Positions 1 to 6,604 of a stretch of 64,000 bases of DNA are shown here, in pieces (position 1 is the first letter of the stretch; every line of letters begins with the position of its first letter). This stretch comes from Occultella kanbiaonis. Its GTDB lineage: Bacteria > Actinomycetota > Actinomycetes > Actinomycetales > Beutenbergiaceae. The translations under genes and the position numbers were made by a program. The DNA is taken from contig NZ_CP046175.1 in NCBI RefSeq assembly GCF_009708215.1, positions 2,542,001 to 2,606,000 on the forward strand. The letters run 5' to 3'. The notes below the pieces were generated by a model. The model made no database searches, was not told the DNA's origin, and saw nothing but the letters and a program-made list of their open reading frames with translations.

Positions 1-489
1 GAGTTGACGAGCCCTTGGCAGGCGGTGACCGAACACGGCGCGACGGCGGTGCTCATCTCACCGGAGCGCGGCAGCATCACCGGTAAGAAGGGCCACGAGG
101 CGAGCGTCGACGTTCTCATCGCCGATGTGGATGCGGCCTCCTACGACGGGCTGGTCCTACCCGGCGGAGTCGCGAACGGGGATGCACTGCGGCTGGACCC
201 GGATGCTGTCGCCTTCGTGCGTGCCATCTTCGACCAGCGCAAGCCTGTCGGGGTGATCTGCCACGGCGGCTGGATCCTGACCGACGCAGATGTCGTGCGC
301 GGTCGCACGCTCACGTCCTACCCGAGCCTACGGACGGATCTGCGCAACGCTGGTGCGACCTGGGTCGATGAGGAGGTTGTGGTGGACCAGGGACTTGTCA
401 GTTCCCGTACGCCAGACGACCTGCCGGCGTTCAATGCGAAGCTCGTCGAGGAGTTGGCCGAGGGCGAGCACGCCGGCCAGACAGCCTGA
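1..489 (+). CDS. DJ-1/PfpI family protein (5' truncated by window edge)
   Basis: The reading frame is open from base 1 and ends at TGA 487-489, so about 162 C-terminal residues are visible and the true start lies upstream. The TTG at position 4 is not a credible start, because the residues around it (ELTSPWQAVTEHGA) match the interior of PfpI proteins just after the first strand. The motif GVICHGGWIL contains the nucleophilic Cys of the DJ-1/PfpI class I glutamine-amidotransferase-like fold, and LVLPGG is also typical. Family members act as intracellular peptidase-like, deglycase or stress proteins; the exact reaction cannot be told from sequence. It is convergent with the cation-efflux gene downstream. 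Confidence 0.85.
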   Translation, partial: ELTSPWQAVTEHGATAVLISPERGSITGKKGHEASVDVLIADVDAASYDGLVLPGGVANGDALRLDPDAVAFVRAIFDQRKPVGVICHGGWILTDADVVRGRTLTSYPSLRTDLRNAGATWVDEEVVVDQGLVSSRTPDDLPAFNAKLVEELAEGEHAGQTA

Positions 490-549
490 CGGACCGGCAC
501 GGAACAGGTCAGACCACGTGGCGAGTGCCGGCGCTCGACGGCGGCCGGG

Positions 550-1464
550 TCAGTCGTGCATGCCGTGCTCGTGTCCGGAGTGGGTCGAGGGTTCGAGCTG
601 GAACGTCGAGTGCTGCACGCCGACGTCGAAGTGCTCGGCGACGCAGGCCTGGAGGTCGTCGAGGATGCGGGGCGCGTGGCCGTCCTGGAAGCACTCGTCG
701 TCGAGCACGATGTGGGCGGTCAGGACGGGCAGTCCGGTGGCGATCTGCGAGGCGTGCAGGTCGTGCACGCCCCGGACGTGCGGCTGGGCGAGGAGATGGT
801 CGCGCACGACGTCCAGGTCGAGTCCTTCGGGCGTGGTCTCCAGGAGCACGCGGCCGGCCGTGCGCAGGACCGCGAGCGCCCGGGGTGCGATCAGGACGGC
901 GATGGCGATGCCGGCGAGAGCGTCGGCTCTGGTCCACCCGGTGAAGGTGATGATCAGCGCGCTGACGATCACGGCCACCGAGCCGAGCGCGTCGTTGACC
1001 ACCTCGAGGAACGCGGCCCGCATGTTCAGGTTCGCGTCGCGGCCGGTACTGAGGACTGCGATGGCGGCAACGTTCCCGGCCAGACCGATGATGCCGAAGA
1101 CGAGGGTGCCGGTCGCACCGATCTCGGGTGGCTCGAGGAGCCGCCGCACCCCCTCGATCAGGGCATAGATGCCGACCGCGAACAGCAGCGCCGCCTGCGC
1201 GCCTGCGGCCAGGATCTCGATGCGGCGCCAGCCCCAGGTGCGCCGGGAGGTCGCCGGCCGGGACATCAGGGTCGCGGCCAGCAGGGCCATGAGCAGGCCG
1301 CCCGCGTCGGTGATCATGTGGCCGGCATCGACGAACAGCGCCAGGCTCCCGGTGATCAGGGCGCCGATCACCTGGGAGACCAGGATGGTGGCGGTGATCG
1401 CGAACGCGATCGCCAGCCGTCCCCGGTGCGTGGTCGGCGGGTGTGCATGGCTGTGCTCACCCAT
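550..1464 (-). CDS. Cation diffusion facilitator family metal efflux transporter
   Basis: About 304 residues, a cytoplasmic-membrane metal/proton antiporter of the CDF family. The N-terminus has a His-rich start (GEHSHAH), followed by roughly six hydrophobic segments. The metal-site signatures are visible: HMITDAG in TM2 and NDALGS in TM5, the HxxxD and (N/D)xxxD pairs typical of ZnT/CzcD-like exporters. The C-terminal cytosolic domain is the ferredoxin-like CDF dimerisation domain and ends in another His-rich tail (HSGHEHGMHD). The start is ATG 1464 or a GTG at 1470 whose last bases overlap the TGA of the upstream ArsR gene; I use the ATG, which directly precedes the His-rich segment. Coupling to a CmtR-like sensor suggests Cd, Pb or Zn efflux (inference). 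Confidence 0.88.
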   Translation of the reverse strand: MGEHSHAHPPTTHRGRLAIAFAITATILVSQVIGALITGSLALFVDAGHMITDAGGLLMALLAATLMSRPATSRRTWGWRRIEILAAGAQAALLFAVGIYALIEGVRRLLEPPEIGATGTLVFGIIGLAGNVAAIAVLSTGRDANLNMRAAFLEVVNDALGSVAVIVSALIITFTGWTRADALAGIAIAVLIAPRALAVLRTAGRVLLETTPEGLDLDVVRDHLLAQPHVRGVHDLHASQIATGLPVLTAHIVLDDECFQDGHAPRILDDLQACVAEHFDVGVQHSTFQLEPSTHSGHEHGMHD

Positions 1465-1466
1465 GG

Positions 1467-1877
1467 TCACGGTGCCCTGTTCGGGTGCGCCCGCAGGTCC
1501 GCCGGGGCCGGGTTCGAGGTGGTCCCGATGCCGTAGTTCGGGCACAGGGTCACGACGTATCCGGTGGCCGCGAGCAGGCGTTCCGCGCTCGCGAGCACAT
1601 CGAGCAGTTCGGCGGAGGTGCTCAGCGAGAACATCGAGGCTCGACCCTGCGGCCGGGACGCCACGAGCCCGCAGTCACGCAGACAGGCGAGGTGTGCGCT
1701 GACCGTCGACTGGGCGAGACCGAGGTGCTCGGTGAGGTCACGGACCTTGTGCTCGCCGAGCGTCAGGTGCTGCAGGATCGCCAACCGGGTCGGGTCGGAC
1801 AGGCCATGGAACAGCGCCGCCGCCGGCGCCAGGTCCTGCGCTGCGGCAGTGTCCGCCTCGCGGTTCAGCATCGTCAT
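1467..1877 (-). CDS. ArsR/SmtB family metal sensor, CmtR-like
   Basis: A 136-residue winged-helix repressor. ALFHGLSDPTRLAILQHL begins the ArsR fold and LAQSTVSAHLACLRDCGLV is the recognition helix. That helix carries two Cys in a CxxxC spacing (CLRDC), and a third Cys follows in the C-terminal region (VTLCPNYG). This arrangement matches mycobacterial CmtR, where Cys57, Cys61 and Cys102 bind Cd(II)/Pb(II); the match is read from the motifs, not a search. The gene sits 2 bp upstream of a cation-efflux gene, so it is probably an autoregulated metal-resistance operon. The ATG overlaps a perfect 18-bp palindrome and a -10 box lies only 6 bases upstream, suggesting a leaderless, self-repressed transcript. 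Confidence 0.88.
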   Translation of the reverse strand: MTMLNREADTAAAQDLAPAAALFHGLSDPTRLAILQHLTLGEHKVRDLTEHLGLAQSTVSAHLACLRDCGLVASRPQGRASMFSLSTSAELLDVLASAERLLAATGYVVTLCPNYGIGTTSNPAPADLRAHPNRAP

Positions 1878-1889
1878 ATGACGATGATA
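1869..1889 (-). promoter_or_regulatory. Palindromic operator and -10 box of the ArsR-CDF operon
   Basis: Positions 1869-1886 form a perfect 18-bp palindrome (CATCGTCATATGACGATG) spanning the ArsR start codon (ATG at 1877 on the minus strand). A TATCAT -10 box lies on the minus strand at 1888-1883, six bases before the ATG, and no Shine-Dalgarno is present, so transcription probably starts at or near the A of the ATG. A bound repressor would cover both -10 and start site. Confidence 0.6.
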
Positions 1890-1971
1890 GCGGCTTTCGA
1901 CGTCAGGCTGAAGGCCACGGTGGACTCACGCCGGCGTCGGTCCGAAGGGCTCGCCCACCGTCGCGTTCGCC

Positions 1972-2709
1972 TCAGGCGGCGCCACCGTTGACGTGGAGCA
2001 CCTGGCCGTTCACCCATCGGGCCGGCCCGGCGAGGAACGCGACCACTTCCGCGGTGTCTTCCGGGGCGCCGAGGCGCCCCATCGGGTTCGCGGCCGCGAT
2101 CGCCTCGATCAGCTCCTGGCTCTTGCCCTCGAAGAACAGTGGCGTCGCGGTGGGGCCGGGCGCGACCGCATTGACCGTGATGTCGCGACCCCGCAGCTCC
2201 CGGGCGAGGATGAGGGACATCGCCTCGACGGCGGCCTTGGAGGCCGCGTAGGCGCCGTACGTCGGTGTCTGGAGCCGGGTGATCGACGTTGACAGGTTGA
2301 TGATCGCCCCGCCCGCACGCAGACGGCGCGCCGCGAGCTGGTCGACCACGAACGTCCCTCGGACGTTGACGCGCTGAACCCGGTCGAACACGTCCAGGTC
2401 CATCTGCGCGACCGGCGCCAGCGGCATGATGCCCGCCGTGTGCACCAGCACGTCGACGCCGCCGAACTCCCGCTCGGCGACATCGAACAGGGCCGCCATC
2501 TCCGTCTCGTCCGCCACGTCGCCCCCGGCCGTGACCGCCCGGCCGCCGCCGGCCCGGATCGCGGCGACCACCTCGTCCGCGCGCTCGCGGCCACCCGCGT
2601 GGTGCACGACGACGGCGAAGCCGTCCGCGGCCAGGCGTCCGGCACAGACGCTCCCGATGGCGCCCGAGCCGCCGGTCACGATCGCGACGCGATCCCCGTC
2701 GTTCGTCAT
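1972..2709 (-). CDS. SDR family NAD(P)-dependent oxidoreductase
   Basis: A 245-residue classical short-chain dehydrogenase/reductase. The N-terminal nucleotide-binding motif is TGGSGAIG, the NNAG-like segment is HTAGIMPL, the catalytic Ser lies in INLSTSI, and the active-site pair is YGAYAASK (Tyr and Lys). The C-terminus NGQVLHVNGGA is typical of FabG-like SDRs. The substrate is not predictable. A good ribosome site (GGGAGG) precedes the ATG at 2709. It is divergent from a TetR gene with an inverted repeat between them, so it is probably that regulator's target. Confidence 0.9.
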   Translation of the reverse strand: MTNDGDRVAIVTGGSGAIGSVCAGRLAADGFAVVVHHAGGRERADEVVAAIRAGGGRAVTAGGDVADETEMAALFDVAEREFGGVDVLVHTAGIMPLAPVAQMDLDVFDRVQRVNVRGTFVVDQLAARRLRAGGAIINLSTSITRLQTPTYGAYAASKAAVEAMSLILARELRGRDITVNAVAPGPTATPLFFEGKSQELIEAIAAANPMGRLGAPEDTAEVVAFLAGPARWVNGQVLHVNGGAA

Positions 2710-2732
2710 GGTGCGAACCTCCCGCTAATATG

Positions 2733-2747
2733 TGGACGTCGTGTCCA
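2733..2747. promoter_or_regulatory. Inverted repeat between the SDR and TetR genes
   Basis: TGGAC (2733-2737), five-base spacer, GTCCA (2743-2747). A further TGTCCA half-site occurs at 2776-2781, just before the TetR ribosome site. Position between two divergent genes suggests a TetR operator controlling both. Confidence 0.5.
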
Positions 2748-2797
2748 TTTCATGGTCACCTAGAAATGTACACCCTGTCCAGATAGGAGCGGGAACG

Positions 2798-3415
2798 ATG
2801 ACGGGTCACCAAGCGCCGCGGCGCGGCCGCGGACGGCGGCCGGCGGCCGAGGTACGCGCGAGCGTCCTCGAGGCAGCGGGTCGCGTCCTGCTCCAGGAGG
2901 GCCTGCCGGCGGTCACGTTCGACCGGGTCGCCCGAGAGGCAGGGTCGAGCAAGATGACCCTGTACAAGTGGTGGCCCTCGCCCGGCGCGCTCGCCGCCGA
3001 GGCGTACTTCGCCGGCAGCGAGGAAGCGCTCGACTTCCACGACACCGGCGACCTGGCGGCGGATCTGACGGCCCAGCTGACCGCGTTCGTGCGACTGCTC
3101 ACGGTCGCGGGGGCCGGCCGGCCGGTCTCCGAACTCATCGGTGCGGCACAGCTGGACGCCGAGCTGGGCCGCGCCTGGTCCGAGAAGTACGCGCTGCCGC
3201 GCCGTGAGCTCGCCCGCGTCCGGCTCCGGATCGCCCGCGACCGGGGCGAGCTGCGCGAGGGTGTCGACCTCGACGTGATCGTCGACCAGCTGTGGGGGGC
3301 CGTCTACCACCGGATGCTCGTGCTCCGGGTGCCGTTCGACGAGACGCTCGCCCCGCGCCTGGTCGATCAGGCCCTCCATGGGGCGGCACGACGAGGCGGC
3401 GAGCCGGGCGCGTGA
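2798..3415 (+). CDS. TetR/AcrR family transcriptional regulator
   Basis: A 205-residue TetR-type repressor. The N-terminus is Arg-rich (GRGRRP), followed by the helix-turn-helix: VTFDRVAREAGSSKMTLYKWW. The remaining all-helical domain resembles the TetR C-terminal ligand-binding and dimer domain. I chose ATG 2798 because AGGAG at 2785-2789 is eight bases upstream; an upstream in-frame ATG at 2732 would run through the operator and lacks a ribosome site. It is divergent from the SDR gene, its likely target. The inducer is unknown. Confidence 0.88.
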   Translation: MTGHQAPRRGRGRRPAAEVRASVLEAAGRVLLQEGLPAVTFDRVAREAGSSKMTLYKWWPSPGALAAEAYFAGSEEALDFHDTGDLAADLTAQLTAFVRLLTVAGAGRPVSELIGAAQLDAELGRAWSEKYALPRRELARVRLRIARDRGELREGVDLDVIVDQLWGAVYHRMLVLRVPFDETLAPRLVDQALHGAARRGGEPGA

Positions 3416-3536
3416 GTGCGATCCGTCGCCCGTCCCACACAGATCCACACAATTCCTCAGCACCGATGCACTGGTGATCGTCGCCCACGCGACGTACCGT
3501 CGAAGCAGACGTACGTCTTCGAGGGAGTGAATGTTC

Positions 3537-4589
3537 ATGGCACGCACCTGGTCCCGCTGGCTACCGGCCGCGGCGGTCCCGCTCGTGGTCGCCGGTTCGG
3601 TGGCGTTCGCCGCACAGGCGGGCGCCGACGAGTTGCCCGAACGCACTCCCGAGGACGTCCTGACGCTTCTCGCCGACCGGGACCACCAACCGTTCTCCGG
3701 CGAGTTCGAACAGACCTCCGACCTCGGCCTCCCGGAGCTGCCCGGTGGCGTGGACCTCCCGGACGGCGATGGTGACGCCGCCGCCGTGACCGCCGCCCTC
3801 GAGGCGCTCACCAGTGATCACAGTGGCCGGGTGTTCGTCGGCGAGCAGGACCAGGCCCGGCTCCAGGTGTTCGAGAGCTTCGGCGAGCGCGACGTCATGG
3901 TCAACGGCGACGAGGTCTGGGTCTACGACTCCGACGAGAACGCCGCCACCCACGCGACCCTGCCCCCCGACGCCCGTACCGCCGGCCTCGACCAGCGGTT
4001 CACACCGGACGAGGTCGCCGACCGGATCATCGAGGCCGTCGGTCCCAGCACCGAACTGACTGTCCGCGAGGACGTGGAGGTCGCCGGCCGCGCCGCGTAC
4101 GACCTCGTCCTGACCCCACGCACAGACGCGACGCTCGTCGGCGAGGTCGCGATCGCCGTCGACGGCGAGACCGGCCAACCGCTGCGGGTGAGCGTCACCG
4201 CCCGCGGCGCGGCCACGCCCGCCTTCCAGATCGGCTACACCTCGCTCGAGCTCGCTGCCCCCGATGCCGACCTCTTCGAGTTCACCCCGCCGGCCGGCGC
4301 CGAGGTCGAGGAGATCGCCCCGCCGGCGCAGGACCAGGCACGCGACGACGCCGAGCAGGCCGAACACCCGGAGCCGACCGTGGTCGGGACCGGCTGGGAG
4401 TCCGTGGCGATCCTCGACGCCGGCGCCACCGACCTCGGAGGCGAACCGCTGCTCGCACAGCTGACCACCGCCGTCGACGGGGGTCGCCTGCTCGGCACCG
4501 ACCTCGTGAACGTGCTGATCGCCGACGACGGCAGGGTCCTTGTCGGGGCGGTGCCGCTCGAGCGGCTCCAGGCCGCGGCCGCTGAGTGA
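3537..4589 (+). CDS. LolA-like exported lipoprotein-carrier family protein
   Basis: A 350-residue secreted protein. The first 31 residues form a signal peptide (basic start, hydrophobic core, AQAGA end). The rest resembles actinobacterial LolA/RseB-like proteins: PFSGEFEQTSDLGLP, then the incomplete beta-barrel pattern (VWVYDSDENAATHATLP), and LTPRTDATLVGEVAIAVD. In diderms LolA shuttles lipoproteins; in Gram-positives such proteins are envelope proteins of uncertain role, often encoded beside an ABC-2 transporter as here. GGGAG at 3523-3527 is 9 bases before ATG 3537 but only 3 before an in-frame ATG at 3531, so 3537 is preferred. The stop overlaps the GTG of the downstream ATPase gene. Confidence 0.75.
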   Translation: MARTWSRWLPAAAVPLVVAGSVAFAAQAGADELPERTPEDVLTLLADRDHQPFSGEFEQTSDLGLPELPGGVDLPDGDGDAAAVTAALEALTSDHSGRVFVGEQDQARLQVFESFGERDVMVNGDEVWVYDSDENAATHATLPPDARTAGLDQRFTPDEVADRIIEAVGPSTELTVREDVEVAGRAAYDLVLTPRTDATLVGEVAIAVDGETGQPLRVSVTARGAATPAFQIGYTSLELAAPDADLFEFTPPAGAEVEEIAPPAQDQARDDAEQAEHPEPTVVGTGWESVAILDAGATDLGGEPLLAQLTTAVDGGRLLGTDLVNVLIADDGRVLVGAVPLERLQAAAAE

Positions 4590-5590
4590 GCGACACCGCG
4601 ACAGCCGCGGCTGAGGCGGACGCGCACGCCGCCGACCTCGCGATCGCGACGACCGGCCTGACCAAGCGGTTCGGCAACCAGATCGCCGTCAACGCCATCG
4701 ACCTTGCCGTGCCCCGCGGCTCGGTGTTCGGGTTCCTCGGCCCGAACGGCTCCGGAAAGACCACCACGATCCGGGTCCTGCTCGGCCTCGCCGCAGCCAC
4801 CAGCGGGAGTGCCCGCCTCCTCGGCAGCGACGTGCCCACCGAGCTGGCCGAGGCCCTGCCGCGGGTCGGGGCGCTCATCGAGGGGCCCGCGTTCTACCCG
4901 TTCCTGTCCGGGGCGGACAACCTGCGCCGACTCGACTCGGCCGACGCCCGCGCCGATCCCGCCACCCGCGACGCCCGGGTCGCCCGCGCGTTGGACCGGG
5001 TCGGTCTCACGCACGCCGCCAGGAAGAAGGCACGGGCCTACTCGCTCGGCATGAAGCAGCGACTCGGAATCGCCGCCGCCCTGCTCACCCCACGCGACCT
5101 GCTCGTGCTCGACGAGCCCACGAACGGCCTCGACCCGCAGGGCACTCGCGAGGTGCGCTCGCTCATCCGTGCCGTCGCCGCCGAGGGCACCACCGTGTTC
5201 GTGTCCAGCCACCTGCTCGCCGAGGTCGAGCAGATCTGCACGCACGCGGCCGTGATGCATGTCGGCTCGCTCGTCGCCCAGGGCAGCCTGGACGACCTGC
5301 GGGGCACCGGTGCCCGGGTGGTCCGGGTCGAGACGCCCGACGGCGAGCGAACGGTTGCCGAGTTCGCTCGCCTCGGGCTGGACGCGGCGCTGGCGGGTCC
5401 GGCCCTGCGGGCCGGGCCGGGGGAGGTCGTGGTCGAGGCGCCGCTGCCCGACGACGGGCCGGCCGCCGAGGATCTCGTCGCGGCGCTGGTGACCGCCGAG
5501 GTGCGGGTGCGGGGCTTCGACGTGGCGCGGCCAAGTCTCGAGGACCGGTTCGTGGCCCTCACCGGGGAGGGGTTCGACGTTGCCCGCTGA
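4586..5590 (+). CDS. ABC transporter ATP-binding protein (ABC-2 / drug-export type)
   Basis: A 334-residue ATPase. Walker A is GPNGSGKTT, the signature is YSLGMKQRLG, Walker B is LLVLDEPTNGLDP, followed by the H-loop in VFVSSHLL. The C-terminal extension ending in SLEDRFVALTGEG is typical of CcmA/NatA-type exporters. It starts at GTG 4586 in a GTGA overlap with the LolA-like gene and overlaps the next permease by 11 bp, so the three products are translationally coupled. The likely role is export of a lipid, peptide or drug-like molecule with the LolA-like protein as an extracytoplasmic partner (inference). Confidence 0.93.
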   Translation: MSDTATAAAEADAHAADLAIATTGLTKRFGNQIAVNAIDLAVPRGSVFGFLGPNGSGKTTTIRVLLGLAAATSGSARLLGSDVPTELAEALPRVGALIEGPAFYPFLSGADNLRRLDSADARADPATRDARVARALDRVGLTHAARKKARAYSLGMKQRLGIAAALLTPRDLLVLDEPTNGLDPQGTREVRSLIRAVAAEGTTVFVSSHLLAEVEQICTHAAVMHVGSLVAQGSLDDLRGTGARVVRVETPDGERTVAEFARLGLDAALAGPALRAGPGEVVVEAPLPDDGPAAEDLVAALVTAEVRVRGFDVARPSLEDRFVALTGEGFDVAR

Positions 5591-6431
5591 CTCCGACACC
5601 GCCCGCGCCCGGACCCATGGCGGCGCCCTGCTCGCCTCGGAGCTGCGGGTGCTCTTCCGCCGCTGGCGTACCTGGGCGATGCTGGCCGCGCTGGCGTCGA
5701 TCCCGGTGCTCATGGCCGTCGTGGTGCGGCTCTCCTCCGAACCGCCGGGGCCGGGGGAGGGCCCGCCGTTCCTGGACCAGGTGACCAACAACGGCATGTT
5801 CGTTGCCGTCACCGCGCTGGTGCTGACGACGCCGCTGTTCCTTCCCCTGACCGTTGCCGTCGTCTCCGGGGACACGATCGCCGGCGAGGCGAGCCTCGGC
5901 ACGCTGCGCTACCTCCTCGTCGCACCGGCCGGCCGGGTCCGGCTGCTCCTGGTGAAGTACGTCTCCACGGTCGCCTTCTGCCTGGCCGCGAGCGGCACGG
6001 TGCTGCTCACCGGGTGGGTGATCGGCGCGGCGCTGTTCGGCACGGGGGAGGCGACGCTGCTCTCCGGGGACACGATCGGCGTCGGTGACGCCGTCGTCCG
6101 TTCCCTGCTCGTGGGCGCCCACGTGACGATCTGCATGCTGGGGCTGGCCGCCGTCGGGCTGTTCATCTCGACCCTGACCGACGCCGGGGTGGGCGCCATG
6201 GCCGCCGTTGCCGTGCTCACGATCGTCGCGCAGGTGCTCGGCCAGCTGGACCAGCTCGCCTGGCTGCACCCGTGGCTGTTCACGCACCACTGGCTCGCGT
6301 TCGCCGACCTGCTCCGGGAGCCGATCGTGTGGACCTCGGTCACCGAGAACGCGCTGCTCCAGGCCGCGTACGTCGCGTTCTTCGGGGCGCTCGCGTACGG
6401 GCGGTTCAGCACGAAGGACGTCTTGTCCTGA
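5580..6431 (+). CDS. ABC-2 type transporter permease
   Basis: A 283-residue integral membrane protein with about six hydrophobic segments, among them TWAMLAALASIPVLMAVVV and MFVAVTALVLTTPLFLPLTV. The segment DTIAGEASLGTLRYLL after TM2 is the conserved ABC-2 permease loop. The start is TTG 5580, overlapping the end of the ATPase gene by 11 bp with GGGGAGG just upstream. It forms the membrane channel with the preceding ATPase. No terminator is evident in the 170 bp downstream, which instead contain the promoter of the GH3 gene. Confidence 0.88.
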   Translation: MPADSDTARARTHGGALLASELRVLFRRWRTWAMLAALASIPVLMAVVVRLSSEPPGPGEGPPFLDQVTNNGMFVAVTALVLTTPLFLPLTVAVVSGDTIAGEASLGTLRYLLVAPAGRVRLLLVKYVSTVAFCLAASGTVLLTGWVIGAALFGTGEATLLSGDTIGVGDAVVRSLLVGAHVTICMLGLAAVGLFISTLTDAGVGAMAAVAVLTIVAQVLGQLDQLAWLHPWLFTHHWLAFADLLREPIVWTSVTENALLQAAYVAFFGALAYGRFSTKDVLS

Positions 6432-6482
6432 CGCCATGATCGCGGAAGTAATTTTCACAGGTCCGCAAAAGTTCGGAAATAC

Positions 6483-6511
6483 TTGACGCATCCTCCTGCC
6501 CTCAATAGGGT
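6483..6511 (+). promoter_or_regulatory. Strong promoter of the GH3-NamZ operon
   Basis: A -35 TTGACG (6483-6488), a 17-bp spacer and a -10 TAGGGT (6506-6511). AT-rich half-sites AAGTAATTTTC (6446-6456) and GGAAATACTT (6475-6484) flank or overlap the -35 as an imperfect inverted repeat, a plausible repressor site for an amino-sugar regulator (inference). Confidence 0.65.
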
Positions 6512-6604
6512 CCCGGACAGGCGGTCGGGCAACGAGGTCCGGCCGTGCGGAGAGCCGTCGGAGTGACGTCGTCGTCGCCCGAGGCATGACCGAGGAGACA
6601 CATC

